Of a stretch of 64,000 nucleotides of DNA, positions 52,840-63,187 are shown piece by piece (the stretch's first letter is position 1; every line of letters begins with the position of its first letter). The notes under the pieces were generated by a model, which was not told the origin of the DNA, did no database searches, and saw nothing but the letters and a program-made list of their open reading frames with translations. The position numbers and the translations under genes are program-made. Location: assembly GCA_949288855.1 (NCBI GenBank), contig CASELS010000002.1, positions 1 through 64,000 of the forward strand. The letters run 5' to 3'. Origin of the DNA: an uncultured Collinsella sp. (GTDB lineage Bacteria > Actinomycetota > Coriobacteriia > Coriobacteriales > Coriobacteriaceae).

Positions 52840-54060
52840 TCACGCGACAGCAAGGTCCCAGAAAAGACCGTAGAGCTCGTTGCCAAGAAGCCACCCGTCA
52901 TCGGTGGGAGCGAGCCGGCGCCCGCACGCATCCGCACCGGGCAGGGGCTCCTCCGTCCAGCGAGCGAGGCCGCGCTCGAGTGCCTCGCAAACGGCCGCAT
53001 CGACGCACCGGCTGCCCATAAGCTCCCGCGCGCGGGCGATGAGCGCCTCAGAGACGCCGGCGGTCATGCGCATGCCGAGCATGAGGTCCTCGGCGAGCGC
53101 CTCGCGCGGGCTGAGCACCTCTCCCTCAAAGGCGGTACCTGCGTCGTCGCCCTGCACGAGGCGCACGCGCGCATCGTCAGCAAGGGCGTCCGCACCCTCG
53201 AGCGCAACCGACGGGAAGAGCTCGGCAAGCTCGCGGAACTCCGCACCGGTGAGCATACCTGCCGCAGAGCGCCCGATACCGAGGTAGCTCGCACCGGTCC
53301 AGTAGGCGATGTTGTGCCGGCACACCCGGCAGGCGCGGGTGTAGCTTGCAACCTCGTAGCGCTCAAACCCGACCGCGGCAAAGACATCGCGCGCCCGCTC
53401 CATGCACGATGCCTGAAAGTCCTCGTCGGGCACGATATCCGGATCGCGCTCCGCTTGGCGCGCGAGCGGCGTGCCCTCCTCCAGGGTAAGGGGGTAGACC
53501 GACACATGGTCTGGTTGCGCGCTAAGGACGCCTTCGAGCGTACGCTCCCATGAGGCGGCGGTCTGCCCGGGAAGGCCGCACATGCAGTCCACCGAGACCG
53601 TAAGCCCCGCCGCCCGTGCCGCAGCGATGGCGTGCAGCGCACCGTCACGGTTGTGGAGACGCCCAATCCGGGCGAGCTCCTCGTCCACCATGCTCTGCAC
53701 GCCAAGCGACACGCGGGTCGCACCGGCCTGCGCGAGCGCGCAGGCGAGACCCTCGTCAAACGACTCGGGATTTGCCTCGCAAGTGAACTCAGAGGGCGCA
53801 CACCAGCGCCTCACCCGCTCGACGAGACGCACCAGTCCCGCGCCCAAAACCGAAGGCGTCCCGCCGCCCACGTAGACGGTCTCAATGCTCTCGAGCGCAC
53901 CGCGGGCGCCAAAGGCGTCCAGGCGCTCGACCAGCTGCGGGAGATAGGCGGAGGCCGCCTCGCAAAGCGCCTGTCCCCTCAGACCAGAGGAGTCGAAATC
54001 GCAGTAGGCACATTTGGCGTGGCAGAAGGGAATATGCAGATAGAGAGCGCGAATGGGCAT
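52840..54060 (-). CDS. hemW: Heme chaperone HemW / coproporphyrinogen oxidase-like radical SAM protein
   Basis: A 406-residue radical-SAM protein with the cluster motif [12 protein letters not shown] directly after LYLHIPF, plus VYVGGGTPS and the HemN_C region near the end. HemW proteins insert or carry heme and lack coproporphyrinogen oxidase activity; the short form with this motif fits HemW better than HemN. The lepA-hemW order is typical of Gram-positives. It starts 3 bases after the dus stop. Confidence 0.9.
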   Translation of the reverse strand: MPIRALYLHIPFCHAKCAYCDFDSSGLRGQALCEAASAYLPQLVERLDAFGARGALESIETVYVGGGTPSVLGAGLVRLVERVRRWCAPSEFTCEANPESFDEGLACALAQAGATRVSLGVQSMVDEELARIGRLHNRDGALHAIAAARAAGLTVSVDCMCGLPGQTAASWERTLEGVLSAQPDHVSVYPLTLEEGTPLARQAERDPDIVPDEDFQASCMERARDVFAAVGFERYEVASYTRACRVCRHNIAYWTGASYLGIGRSAAGMLTGAEFRELAELFPSVALEGADALADDARVRLVQGDDAGTAFEGEVLSPREALAEDLMLGMRMTAGVSEALIARARELMGSRCVDAAVCEALERGLARWTEEPLPGADACGRRLAPTDDGWLLGNELYGLFWDLAVA

Positions 54061-54063
54061 CGG

Positions 54064-55059
54064 CTACGCCTCGTTGGCAACGTCTGCCTGAATCTCGTCC
54101 ACCAGCTCCATGAACTCGTCGTAGGTGGTGCACTGGACCACGCGCCCACGCCAGGCGGCCGCGTGCGGCATACCCTTGAGGTACCAGGTCGCAAACGTGC
54201 GTGCACGCGCCATAAAGGGCAGGTAGCGATGGACAAGGCCGAGGTGCTCCCGGAGCGCGTCGAGCCGCTCGAGCGCATCGTGCTGCGGCGCGGGCAGCCC
54301 CTCGCGGGCGCAGGCGAGCGCGTCGGTGAAGATCCACGGGTTGCCGTAGGTGCCGCGGGCGATAAACACGCCCGACGCGGCCGTCTCACGTAGCATGCGC
54401 GCAGCGGCCTCGGCGTCAAACACATCGCCCGAACCTATGACGGGAACATCGACGGCGCGCGCGACCTCGTCGATGACCGACCAGTCGGCGCTGCCGGTGT
54501 AGAGCTGCTTGGCGGTGCGCCCGTGCACGGCGACGGCGGATACGCCCGCGGCCTCGAGGCGACGCGCAAGCTCGGGCGCGGTGCGCTCGCCCGAGCGAAA
54601 CGCGGTGCGCATCTTAACGGTGACGGGTACGCGCGCGGCGCCCACGCAGGCGCGAACGATCTCCTCGGCGAGCTCGGGCGTCTCCATAAGCGCCGAGCCC
54701 TCGCCCTTGGTAATGACCTTGCGCGCCGGGCAGGCCATGTTGATGTCGATGAGCGTGAGCTTGTCCCCCACCCGCTCCTGGACGGCCTCGACCGCCGAGG
54801 CAAACTGCTCGGGCTTGCTGCCAAAGAGCTGCACGCAGATCTGGGGCTCCTCGTCCTCCGGCAGCACAAGGCGCCAGGTCTTGTTGCTCGCATACGCGAG
54901 GCCGGCAACGCTCACCATCTCCGAGTACGCAAGGCGCGCGCCACGGCGACGGCACATGATGCGGTACGCCGCATCGGTGACGCCCGCCATGGGCGCGAGC
55001 AAGAAGGGCTGCTCGGCAAGCAGGTCGCGCACGACCTGCGCCCCGTCCCTGGCAGCCAC
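54064..55059 (-). CDS. dus: tRNA-dihydrouridine synthase, DusB-like
   Basis: FMN enzyme that reduces uridines in tRNA. The 331-residue TIM barrel has APMAGVTDAAYRIMCRRRGA, the catalytic Cys in NMACPARKV, VTVKMRTAFRSGER, VHGRTAKQLYTGSADW and GSGDVFDAEAA. The GTG start overlaps the lepA stop by one base (TAGTG). The exact uridine modified cannot be read from the sequence. Confidence 0.94.
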   Translation of the reverse strand: MAARDGAQVVRDLLAEQPFLLAPMAGVTDAAYRIMCRRRGARLAYSEMVSVAGLAYASNKTWRLVLPEDEEPQICVQLFGSKPEQFASAVEAVQERVGDKLTLIDINMACPARKVITKGEGSALMETPELAEEIVRACVGAARVPVTVKMRTAFRSGERTAPELARRLEAAGVSAVAVHGRTAKQLYTGSADWSVIDEVARAVDVPVIGSGDVFDAEAAARMLRETAASGVFIARGTYGNPWIFTDALACAREGLPAPQHDALERLDALREHLGLVHRYLPFMARARTFATWYLKGMPHAAAWRGRVVQCTTYDEFMELVDEIQADVANEA

Positions 55060-56876
55060 TACTCGTCCACCTTCAGAATCGCCATGAACGCCTCCTGCGG
55101 CACCTCGACCGAGCCGATCGCCTTCATGCGCTTCTTGCCCTCTTTTTGCTTCTCGAGCAGCTTGCGCTTACGCGAGATGTCGCCGCCGTAGCATTTGGCA
55201 AGCACGTCCTTGCGCACGGCCTTAACCGTCGAGCGGGCGATGATCTTGTTGCCGATGGCGCCCTGGATGGGCACCTCGAACTGCTGGCGCGGGATGATCT
55301 CCTTCAGCTTGTCGCAAAGACCGCGCGCAAGCGGGTACGCCTTGTCCTTGTGGACGATGAAAGAGAGTGCGTCGACCTCGTCACCGGAGAGCAGGATGTC
55401 GAGTTTGACGAGCTCAGAGGGACGGTAGTCCGAGAACTCGTAGTCAAGCGAGGCATAGCCCTTGGTGCGGCTCTTGAGCTGGTCAAAGAAGTCGAGGATG
55501 AGCTCGGCGAGCGGGATGTCGAAGCGCATCTCGACCGATTTATCCGACAGATGGATCATGTCGGTCATCATCGCGCGGTGCTCGATAGCGAGCTGCATCA
55601 CCGCGCCGGTGTAGTCCGGCGGCACGATGACCTTGGCCGCGAGGTAGGGCTCCTCGATATGGTCGATGCGCGTGACGTCCGGAAGGTCCTGGGGACTCCG
55701 CACGTCGAGCATGGTCCCATCGGTCTTGTAGACGTGGTAGTCCACCGACGGGCTCGTAGCGATGAGATCGAGGTCGAATTCGCGCTCGAGGCGCTCCTTC
55801 ACGACCTCCATGTGAAGAAGGCCGAGGAAGCCGACGCGGAAGCCAAAGCCGAGCGCCACGGAGGTCTCGGGCGACCAGATGAGCGACGGGTCGTTCACGC
55901 GGAGCTTCTCGAGTGCGTCGCGCAGGTTCTCGTAGTCCTTGTTGTCGATCGGGAAGATGCCGGTGTAGACCATCGGCTTGGCCTCGCGGTAGCCGGGCAG
56001 GGCCTCGGCGCAGGGGCGGTCGCGATAGGTGAGCGTGTCGCCCACGTGGACCGCGCCGGGGTCCTTGAGACCGGTGACCACAAAACCGACCTCGCCGACG
56101 CCGATTGCATCCACCGGCACCTCGGCAGGGCGCTTGACGCCCACGCCGTCGACGAGGAAGGACTGGCCCGCCTGCATCATCGTAAGCATGTCGCCCTTCT
56201 TGATGCTGCCGTCAAAGACGCGCACCGTGGCCACCACGCCGCGGTACTCGTCAAAGTAGGAGTCCAAGATGAGCGCCTTCAGCGGTGCGTCGGCGTCACC
56301 GGTGGGCGGAGAGACAAGAAAGACGATCGCCTCAAGCAGATCGTGGATGCCCTCGCCGGTCTTGCCGGAGACGCAGACGGCGTCCTCGGCGGGGATGGCG
56401 AGCTCGTCCTCGATCTCGGCACGCACGCGGTCGGGTTCGGCCGAGGGGAGGTCGATCTTGTTGATGGCCGGCACGATGTCGAGATTCGCGTTCATGGCGA
56501 GGTTGGCGTTCGAAACCGTCTGGGCCTCCACGCCCTGCGTGGCGTCGACAACAAGCACCGCGCCCTCGCAGGCGGCAAGGGAGCGGGACACTTCGTAGGT
56601 AAAGTCGACGTGGCCCGGGGTGTCGATGAGGTTGAACTGGTAGGTCTCCCCGTCGTCGGCCTTGTACATCACGCGCACGGCGTTCGACTTGATGGTGATG
56701 CCGCGCTCGCGCTCGATATCCATCGAGTCGAGCAGCTGGGACGCCATGTCGCGCTCCTCGACCGTGTGGGTGAGCTCGAGGATGCGGTCCGAAATCGTGG
56801 ACTTGCCATGGTCGATATGGGCGACGATGGAGAAGTTCCTGATATGTGCGATGTCTTGGGTACTCATACCAGCCAT
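55059..56876 (-). CDS. lepA: Elongation factor 4 (LepA)
   Basis: Ribosomal translocase-like GTPase. The 605-residue protein has G1 [10 protein letters not shown]3 DTPGHVDF and NKIDLP, domains II-III ([26 protein letters not shown]) and the LepA-specific C-terminal domain ([25 protein letters not shown]). ATG 56876 or 56867 may be the start; neither has a clear Shine-Dalgarno sequence, and the rpsT terminator hairpin ends a few bases upstream. Confidence 0.96.
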   Translation of the reverse strand: MAGMSTQDIAHIRNFSIVAHIDHGKSTISDRILELTHTVEERDMASQLLDSMDIERERGITIKSNAVRVMYKADDGETYQFNLIDTPGHVDFTYEVSRSLAACEGAVLVVDATQGVEAQTVSNANLAMNANLDIVPAINKIDLPSAEPDRVRAEIEDELAIPAEDAVCVSGKTGEGIHDLLEAIVFLVSPPTGDADAPLKALILDSYFDEYRGVVATVRVFDGSIKKGDMLTMMQAGQSFLVDGVGVKRPAEVPVDAIGVGEVGFVVTGLKDPGAVHVGDTLTYRDRPCAEALPGYREAKPMVYTGIFPIDNKDYENLRDALEKLRVNDPSLIWSPETSVALGFGFRVGFLGLLHMEVVKERLEREFDLDLIATSPSVDYHVYKTDGTMLDVRSPQDLPDVTRIDHIEEPYLAAKVIVPPDYTGAVMQLAIEHRAMMTDMIHLSDKSVEMRFDIPLAELILDFFDQLKSRTKGYASLDYEFSDYRPSELVKLDILLSGDEVDALSFIVHKDKAYPLARGLCDKLKEIIPRQQFEVPIQGAIGNKIIARSTVKAVRKDVLAKCYGGDISRKRKLLEKQKEGKKRMKAIGSVEVPQEAFMAILKVDE

Positions 56877-56879
56877 TCT

Positions 56880-56911
56880 ATACGAAAAGGGCCCGTCTCA
56901 AAACGGGCCCT
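56880..56911 (-). terminator. Terminator between rpsT and lepA
   Basis: A perfect 9-bp stem AGGGCCCGT/ACGGGCCCT with a 6-base loop (56888-56911), followed on the minus strand by TTTCGTATA. It ends the rpsT message and lies right in front of the lepA start codon. Confidence 0.85.
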
Positions 56912-56934
56912 CGAGCATACGCTGTAACGTAGAA

Positions 56935-57198
56935 CTACTTGATGGAGTTCACGAGGCTCTGAACGCCGGACTTGCGGTTGGAAGCCTGGTTCTTGTGGAT
57001 GATGCCCTTGGACGCAGCCTGATCGAGACGCTTGTAGGCGCGAGCGGCAGCGGTGCGAGCAGCCTCGGCGTTGCCCTCCTCGACAGCAGCCTGAACGTTC
57101 TTGACGAGCGTCTTGAGCTCAGAGCGGACGGCGCGGTTGCGGACGCGCGCCTTCTCAGCGGTGCGGATACGCTTCTTCTGGGACTTGATGTTTGCCAC
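56935..57198 (-). CDS. rpsT: 30S ribosomal protein S20
   Basis: An 87-residue basic helical protein that binds 16S rRNA. ANIKSQKKRIRTAEKARVRNRAVRSELKT and the late ASKGIIHKNQASNRKSGV are diagnostic. The start is GTG with GAAAGGA 10 bases upstream, and a GATCTTCAAGATC palindrome (57216-57228) sits next to that ribosome site. E. coli S20 is autoregulated through a weak start codon, so this may be similar. A possible promoter has -10 TAGACT at 57277-57282 (minus) with a poor -35. Confidence 0.97.
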   Translation of the reverse strand: MANIKSQKKRIRTAEKARVRNRAVRSELKTLVKNVQAAVEEGNAEAARTAAARAYKRLDQAASKGIIHKNQASNRKSGVQSLVNSIK

Positions 57199-57332
57199 TT
57201 TCTTTGGTTCCTTTCGATCTTCAAGATCTGTTCGTTATCCGGGCCTCTGAGACACGGTGAGGTCACACAAGCGGTAAGTCTAGCACAAGTGCGCTACCTG
57301 CGGAAGTGTTGATGCTGTGAAAAAAGGGGCAC

Positions 57333-58295
57333 TCACCGTCTCCCCGCAAGCTTCACGACCCACTGGGTGAACGCCACCTCGGAGTCACGCGAGCCCTTGA
57401 GGGCCGACTCCACCTCGACGGCGCTTCTCAGTGCATCCTCGAGCTCAGCGCGGGAGAACTTCCTCGCCCACGTGAGGTGGTTGCGCACCTGCCACGCCTG
57501 AAGACCAAGCGTCGCGGCGAGCTCGCGCCCCTGCCCGCGCTCGTCGAGCGCCTTGGCGCAGATGAGCTCGCGCAGGCGCGTGCACAGAAGCGCGTACAGG
57601 CGCATCTCGCTTTTGGGCGGCTGCAGGCGGTAGAGCTCGAGCGCACGGGCCACATCGCGCGCGGAGACCGCGTTCAGAAAATCCCAGGGCTTCACCTCGG
57701 CGGTGCGCACAACGTAGCGCTCCACGTCTGCGCGGCGAATGTCCGGCGCCTCGACCATCTCGGCGAGCTTCTTGAGCTCGTTGTCGAGCATGCGCGTGTT
57801 GTCGCCCGCGCGCGCGATGAGCTCCTCCGCCGCATCGAGGCCCATCGTCTTGCCGTGATGGCGCGCCATGCCCTGCACCAGGACGGGGAGGTCCCTGCCC
57901 TTCTTGGCACCGCAGTCGATGATGGCCTGCTTGCCGAGCTTTGCCACCGCCTTGTACAGGCGGGTGCTCTTGGCAAGCGAGCCCGCAGTCATAAGAAGGC
58001 AGGTGCTCTCGGCAGGGTTGGCGAGGTAGGTCACGAGCGCCTCGCGCACGGGCTCCGCAAGTCGGTCACACCCCTCGAGAATGACTAGGCGAAAGTCCGC
58101 ACCCATGGGGTAGGTATTGAGCGATGAGAGGATAGCGTCGAGGTCCTGCTCGCGCGTCATGTCGCGCTCGTCGAGGTTGAAGTCGGCCATGCCCGTGCGG
58201 GCGAGGCGGTCCTTCAGACGGGAGACGGCGGTGTCGCGCTTGACCTCGTCGGTGCCGACGGCGAGGTAGGCGGGCAGCAGGACTTGTTCGGCCAC
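57333..58295 (-). CDS. holA: DNA polymerase III subunit delta
   Basis: Clamp-loader subunit that opens the beta clamp. The 320-residue protein has PAYLAVGTDEVKRDTAVSRLKDRL at the N-terminus, the DFNLDERDM segment, and a C-terminal helical collar domain (LGLQAWQVRNHLTWARKFSRAELEDAL). It has no intact Walker A, as expected for delta. comEC lies upstream and rpsT downstream, the usual comEC-holA-rpsT order. Confidence 0.93.
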   Translation of the reverse strand: MAEQVLLPAYLAVGTDEVKRDTAVSRLKDRLARTGMADFNLDERDMTREQDLDAILSSLNTYPMGADFRLVILEGCDRLAEPVREALVTYLANPAESTCLLMTAGSLAKSTRLYKAVAKLGKQAIIDCGAKKGRDLPVLVQGMARHHGKTMGLDAAEELIARAGDNTRMLDNELKKLAEMVEAPDIRRADVERYVVRTAEVKPWDFLNAVSARDVARALELYRLQPPKSEMRLYALLCTRLRELICAKALDERGQGRELAATLGLQAWQVRNHLTWARKFSRAELEDALRSAVEVESALKGSRDSEVAFTQWVVKLAGRR

Positions 58296-58342
58296 GAGGG
58301 CTCCTCTCGGTCGGTAGTCGATACGCTTGCGTGCAGCCCATT

Positions 58343-60709
58343 CTACTCCCCCAACGCCGTCTGCGCAGAAACGGGATAACGCATAGGCTGGCGCTGTGTC
58401 TTGATCTCATACCCCGCCGCGGTCGGGCGGATGCACACATCTCCTGCGTCATACGTGCACAGAAACGCGCAGTCCGCCCGGCGCACGGTCTCGACGGCCT
58501 CCTCACTCGGATGCCCGTAGCGGTTCCCCTCGCCCGCAGAGGCCACCGCGACCTCGGGATCCAACTCATCCAGAAGGGCATCATCAACCGAGGCGGCCGA
58601 TCCGTGATGACCGAGCTTGAGCACATCGATATCGCCCACGTCGTCGACGATCCGGGAAACCTCCGCACACTCAGCGTCGCCGGTCAAAAGGGCCGTAAGC
58701 GACGCCGACGCCTCTCCGTAGTGCACTGCGAGGCAAAGGGAGTCCTCGTTTTCGGTCCCCTCCACCGAGGCCAGCGGCCACACCGCCGTGCAGGTGAATC
58801 TGCCGACGGAAAACGCGTCGCCTTCCCGGACGGTTTCGATGGGAAGGTCACCGGCGGCTACGACCTCATCGGGCACCGCGTCGTCTGCCCCTTCCGCCAC
58901 GATGAGGCATCCCACGGAAAACCGGGAGAGCACCGCGGGAAGACCGCCCCAGTGGTCGGAGTCCCAGTGCGTCACCACCACGGCGTCAAGCCTCATCACC
59001 CCTTGCCGCGCAAGGGCCCCTACCACCGCATCGTCGACGCCGGCATCGACCAAAACCGCCTGCGGGCCCTCACGGATAAGGATGGCGTCGGCCTGCCCCA
59101 CGTCCATGACGACGATGGAAGCCGGTGCGAAAAAGAAGGCACCCGCCGCGCGCACCAGCCCCACCGCAACTAGAACCAGAACCGCCGTCCTCAGGAACGC
59201 TCCGGTCGGCAAGCGCCAGAGGAGGTAAATCACTGTTGCAGCGCCATATGCCCATAGGGCAAGCGTGCCGCCCGTGCCCTCAGGGTCGAGAGCGACGGTG
59301 GCGCCGGGCAGCCCCGAGCAGAGCTCGGCGATAAAGATCGAGACGCGCGCAAGAAGCGTGGCGGGAGCAAGCATAAGGTCGGCAAAAGGAAGGACCGCTG
59401 CCAGAGGCGCGCTGATGACGCCGCAGACGAGCAACGTGCTCATGAACGGGCCCAGCAGGAGGTTAGCGAGGGGCGAAACAAGCGATACCTCACCAAAGAC
59501 GGGCGCGGTGATAGGAATCGTCGCCCATTGAGCCGACAGCGTGAGCGCGAGAGGCTCGCCCACCGCACGGGGAAGACCGATACGCTCGAGCGCCGCCTCC
59601 AGGTAGCGAAAGAACAGCTGGATGAACAGGACGCTTCCTGCGGAGAGCTGGAACCCAAGGTCGTAGACGACGCCGGCATCAGCAGCTACGAGGGCCATCA
59701 CGGCAAGCGCGAGTCCCGACGGCCCGTGCGGGCGGCGCCCGAGGGCACGGGCGACCATGTCGGCGACGACCATCACAAACGAGCGCACCGCCGAGGGGGC
59801 GCAGCCGGTGAAGACGACATAGGCGCCCATGAGAACAGCCATTGCCCCGAGACGCACAGCCGGGCGCACGCCAAGCGCGATGAGCGCGCCTCCCACAAGC
59901 GCTGAGATGAGCGCGAGATGGCTGCCCGAGACCGCGACGAGGTGCGTCGTGCCCGTTACGGAAAACGCCTCCTCCGCCGCGGTGTCCCCGAGCTCCGTCG
60001 TTCTGCCGCACACGATTCCCGCAACAAGCGCCCGCGCCTCGTCCTCTTGCGGCTCCATCGCGTCGAGGACGGCCTGGCGGACACCCTCGATGGGACCGGG
60101 CGCCTTCGAACGGGAGCTCATGAGCTTTACCTCATCTACCTCGGCGACAAGCCCCGACATGTACCTGCCTCGGCCCCACTCATCATCCGAAAGCGGGCTC
60201 ACGCGGCCGACCAGAGAGAGCTTCGTGGCAGCTGCATAGGGCTCCTCAGAGCTGAAGGCGACCGATGCGATCCGCTCCCCCGTATCCGTCAGCACGTCGG
60301 CATCTGAGAGGGCGCCGTAGGCGCCCACCGAAGGATCGCCGCGCACGCAGATGATGCGAGCGCTTATCGGCAGGGACCGCACCTCCCTATACTCGGCATC
60401 CCGTCGCGCGATGCCCGCCGCGGACGATGCGCAGCCGATGGTGACGCCGACAAGGCACCACACAAGACAGGACCTGAAGAGACCCCGTTTGCAAACAGCT
60501 CGCGCCGCAAGCCCAGCAATCGCGAAGCCGAGCGCGCCAAACAAGATAAGACCGGGGTCGACGCGCTCCCCCGCCCCGGAGAATCCGCACCATCCGGCCT
60601 GCATCAGAAGCGCCGATGCCGCGAGCGCACCCGCCGCACCCCAGGCGGAGGGCGGTAGCATCTGCCGCGGTGGCAGCGCGATCTCTTCGCCCGGTGCCCT
60701 CACACGCAT
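58343..60709 (-). CDS. comEC: DNA-uptake channel protein ComEC/Rec2
   Basis: Multipass membrane protein that imports single-stranded DNA in natural transformation. The 788-residue protein has an N-terminal membrane/DUF4131 part, a central competence domain (VSGTTHLVAVSGSHLALISAL in the form SVTGTTHLVAVSGSHLAL), and a C-terminal metallo-beta-lactamase-like domain with VMDVGQADAILI and THWDSDHWGG. It appears intact. Its start overlaps the comEA stop by 10 bases. Confidence 0.93.
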   Translation of the reverse strand: MRVRAPGEEIALPPRQMLPPSAWGAAGALAASALLMQAGWCGFSGAGERVDPGLILFGALGFAIAGLAARAVCKRGLFRSCLVWCLVGVTIGCASSAAGIARRDAEYREVRSLPISARIICVRGDPSVGAYGALSDADVLTDTGERIASVAFSSEEPYAAATKLSLVGRVSPLSDDEWGRGRYMSGLVAEVDEVKLMSSRSKAPGPIEGVRQAVLDAMEPQEDEARALVAGIVCGRTTELGDTAAEEAFSVTGTTHLVAVSGSHLALISALVGGALIALGVRPAVRLGAMAVLMGAYVVFTGCAPSAVRSFVMVVADMVARALGRRPHGPSGLALAVMALVAADAGVVYDLGFQLSAGSVLFIQLFFRYLEAALERIGLPRAVGEPLALTLSAQWATIPITAPVFGEVSLVSPLANLLLGPFMSTLLVCGVISAPLAAVLPFADLMLAPATLLARVSIFIAELCSGLPGATVALDPEGTGGTLALWAYGAATVIYLLWRLPTGAFLRTAVLVLVAVGLVRAAGAFFFAPASIVVMDVGQADAILIREGPQAVLVDAGVDDAVVGALARQGVMRLDAVVVTHWDSDHWGGLPAVLSRFSVGCLIVAEGADDAVPDEVVAAGDLPIETVREGDAFSVGRFTCTAVWPLASVEGTENEDSLCLAVHYGEASASLTALLTGDAECAEVSRIVDDVGDIDVLKLGHHGSAASVDDALLDELDPEVAVASAGEGNRYGHPSEEAVETVRRADCAFLCTYDAGDVCIRPTAAGYEIKTQRQPMRYPVSAQTALGE

Positions 60710-61458
60710 ATCTGCCCCGCAAGCTTCTCAAACTTCTTCTCTCCGATGCCGCTCACACGCATCAGGTCCTCGATAGTCGAGAAGGGGCCGTTCTCCTCGC
60801 GGTCCGCAACGATTGCCTCGGCGGTCGAGGGCCCAACACCGGGCAAGACGTCGAGCTCCGCCTCGGTGGCGGTGTTGATGTTGATGAGTTGCTGGGTTAC
60901 TGCTCCGGTTTCCACAGAGTCCGCGGCGGTCCCAGCCGCCCCGGCCGCCTGCTCGCCCATGATGGGGACGTGGACCTTCTCCCCATCGGTCAGGCGCGCC
61001 GCACGGTTTAGTTGGGCGAGGTCCGCCTCGGGAAGGGCACCACCGGCGGCATCGATGGCGTCCGCCACGCGCGACCCCTCTGCAAGCGTCACCACGCTCG
61101 GCGTCGCAACCGCCCCGCTCACGTCCACCGTAACGGTCGCTGCATCCTCATCGGCCTCATCATGCGCACCGTCCGTTACCGCGCCGTCGACATCATCGCC
61201 CCGCTGGCCCTCGTCATCGGATTCTGAGTCAGAGACCTCTCCCGATGTTGCAACAGAAACGCCGTCCCCCGAACTCCGCTCGATCAGGACCCCACGAGCC
61301 GTACCGAACCCCATGCCGAGGGCGGCCGCCGCAAGCACGCAGAGAACCGCTGCCGCAACGGCGATACCCCCGAGCCCGCCTGTACCCGGTCCTCCCCCAA
61401 CCATCGTGAACATAAGCTCGCGCAACCGCGAGCGCCGAGCCGCCTGTGCCATACGCAT
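60700..61458 (-). CDS. comEA: DNA-binding competence protein ComEA
   Basis: A 252-residue membrane-anchored DNA receptor. A basic N-terminus and one membrane helix (LGGIAVAAAVLCVLAAAALGMGFGT) are followed by an acidic Asp/Glu/Ser linker, an SLBB-like domain (VSGAVATPSVVTLAEGSRVADAI), and a C-terminal double helix-hairpin-helix (LININTATEAELDVLPGVG and VSGIGEKKFEKLAGQI). With intact comEC it suggests a working DNA-uptake route; pilus genes would lie elsewhere. The 207-base gap to thiI holds no gene. Confidence 0.93.
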   Translation of the reverse strand: MRMAQAARRSRLRELMFTMVGGGPGTGGLGGIAVAAAVLCVLAAAALGMGFGTARGVLIERSSGDGVSVATSGEVSDSESDDEGQRGDDVDGAVTDGAHDEADEDAATVTVDVSGAVATPSVVTLAEGSRVADAIDAAGGALPEADLAQLNRAARLTDGEKVHVPIMGEQAAGAAGTAADSVETGAVTQQLININTATEAELDVLPGVGPSTAEAIVADREENGPFSTIEDLMRVSGIGEKKFEKLAGQICV

Positions 61459-61665
61459 CGCCCCCTCGACCGCATCCTCTCATGGGGGACACGACCGAAG
61501 GGGCGACAAAATCAGGTTTTCATGCACGGTCTAACGAATGTCTGACACGCTTCTGACCAGCGCTTTCTTTTGGCCGATACTACCTCGGCATTTGACAAAG
61601 CGGCTTCGACTTGTTCTCAGGGGCGCAATTTGTGGAGGAATCGCGAAGGCCTATCCCCTGCGCGC

Positions 61666-62895
61666 TTACCCCCTGGGTGCGAGCTCGTCGTGGCGCTCGC
61701 GCAACATGCGCGGCGGCTTGTAGGACCCGCTTTCAAAGTCGATGTACTCGACGGCGTCAACCAGATGCTCGATCATGGCCTCGTGGTCAAACAGGTCCCA
61801 CGCAGCGTGGACGGCATCGAGCTTGGCGTGCGTCTCGGGCTTGCGGGGCATGAACAGCGTGCAGCAGTCGGGAGCCGTCTCGCAGGAAATCTCGTAGGTG
61901 CCGATCGCCTCGGCACGGGCGATGATCTCCTGCTTATCGGAGCCGATAAGCGGACGGAACACCGGAATATCGACCACCTCGTTGACCGCCATGATGTTCT
62001 CGAGCGTCTGCGAAGCGACCTGGCCCAGGCTCTCGCCGGTGACGATCGCCTTTGCCCCCTCGATCTTGGCGATGCGCTCGGCAACGGCATACATGACGCG
62101 GCGGTACATGATGACGCGCAGATCGCTCGGACAGGCAAGCGAGATCTCACGCTGGCAGTCGCCAAAGGGCACAACGTAGAGCCTGCCGATCTGGATAGCG
62201 GGCGCAAGGGCCGCGATGATGTCTTGACAGAGATACTCGCTCGTATCCGCCGTCTGGGGACGGCCGGAGAAGTGCACGGGTACGCAGACCGCGCCGCGGC
62301 GAGCGAGCATCCACGTGGCGACGGGCGAATCGATGCCCGACGAGAGCAGGGTGACCACCTTGCCGGCGCTGCCCACAGGCAGGCCGCCCACGCCGCGCTC
62401 GGAACGGGCGTAAACGTAGACGCTGCCCTGCACGACGAGCACGTTCACCGTGACATCGGGGTCGCGCATCTTGACCTTCTTGTCGGGGAAGGCCTCGCAG
62501 AGCACCTCGCCCACCTGGCGGTTAAGATCCATCGAGGTAAGCGGATAATCGGTGTTCGACCTCTTGGCACTCACCTTGAAGGTCTCAAAAACCCCCGCCT
62601 CACTCAGGGCGCGAATGGCGGCGCGCCCGTACTCATCGGGCTCGCGGTTGGTGTGATACGCAAGGGACACGCGCGCCACACCGGGAACCTTGCGGATGAC
62701 CTCAAAAGCGGAGGACACGTCCTCCGCGCGCGAGAAGGTCACAAGGATATGGCCGGAGATGCGCGTGACGCAGGAGATGGAAAAGGCGGCACAGGCCGCC
62801 TTGATGGAATCCATGAGGATACGCTCGAAGTGGGCACGGTTCTTACCCTTGAGGCCCACCTCATGGTAGTGGACCAAGCAGACTCGACTGGCCAT
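61666..62895 (-). CDS. thiI: tRNA 4-thiouridine synthetase ThiI (no rhodanese domain)
   Basis: Makes s4U8 in tRNA and may supply sulfur for thiamine. The 409-residue protein has a ferredoxin-like and THUMP part (residues about 1-165, HYHEVGLKGKNRAHFE) and a PP-loop ATPase with LLSSGIDSPVATW and TGESLGQVASQT. The rhodanese domain of E. coli ThiI is missing, as in Bacillus, so a partner must deliver sulfur; the cysteine desulfurase at 11247-12416 is a candidate. The ATG at 62895 is chosen since a longer frame enters rpoZ. Confidence 0.94.
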   Translation of the reverse strand: MASRVCLVHYHEVGLKGKNRAHFERILMDSIKAACAAFSISCVTRISGHILVTFSRAEDVSSAFEVIRKVPGVARVSLAYHTNREPDEYGRAAIRALSEAGVFETFKVSAKRSNTDYPLTSMDLNRQVGEVLCEAFPDKKVKMRDPDVTVNVLVVQGSVYVYARSERGVGGLPVGSAGKVVTLLSSGIDSPVATWMLARRGAVCVPVHFSGRPQTADTSEYLCQDIIAALAPAIQIGRLYVVPFGDCQREISLACPSDLRVIMYRRVMYAVAERIAKIEGAKAIVTGESLGQVASQTLENIMAVNEVVDIPVFRPLIGSDKQEIIARAEAIGTYEISCETAPDCCTLFMPRKPETHAKLDAVHAAWDLFDHEAMIEHLVDAVEYIDFESGSYKPPRMLRERHDELAPRG

Positions 62896-62899
62896 GGGT

Positions 62900-63181
62900 T
62901 TACGCGTCAGCCACCTTGTGGCCGAGGGCGGCCTCGTAGCGGTCCTCATTGTAGGAGATATCGCCGTCGACGATCTCCTCCATAGCCATCGAGATCGTGT
63001 CCTCGCCGGACAGCGCCACGGTGATGTCGTCGATGTCGGTCACCGCGAGGACGCGGTTGTGCTGGCCGCGGAGCATGCTGTTGATGTCGCTGGCACGCTT
63101 GGAAGCGAGCGCGGCGAGAAGGAAGCGATTGTTGTCGGTCTTCTCGAGCAGCTCATCGATAGGCGGGTTGACAACAGACAC
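62900..63181 (-). CDS. rpoZ: RNA polymerase omega subunit
   Basis: A 93-residue subunit that clamps beta' and helps assembly. PIDELLEKTDNNRFLLAALASKRASDINSML is the conserved helical core, followed by an acidic tail (AMEEIVDGDISYNEDRYEAAL). It lies 6 bases after gmk, the standard gmk-rpoZ pair, and 4 bases before thiI. Confidence 0.93.
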   Translation of the reverse strand: MSVVNPPIDELLEKTDNNRFLLAALASKRASDINSMLRGQHNRVLAVTDIDDITVALSGEDTISMAMEEIVDGDISYNEDRYEAALGHKVADA

Positions 63182-63187
63182 GGGACC

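Noticed and set aside
55146-56927. A 593-codon open frame on the + strand
   Set aside because: Antisense shadow of lepA.
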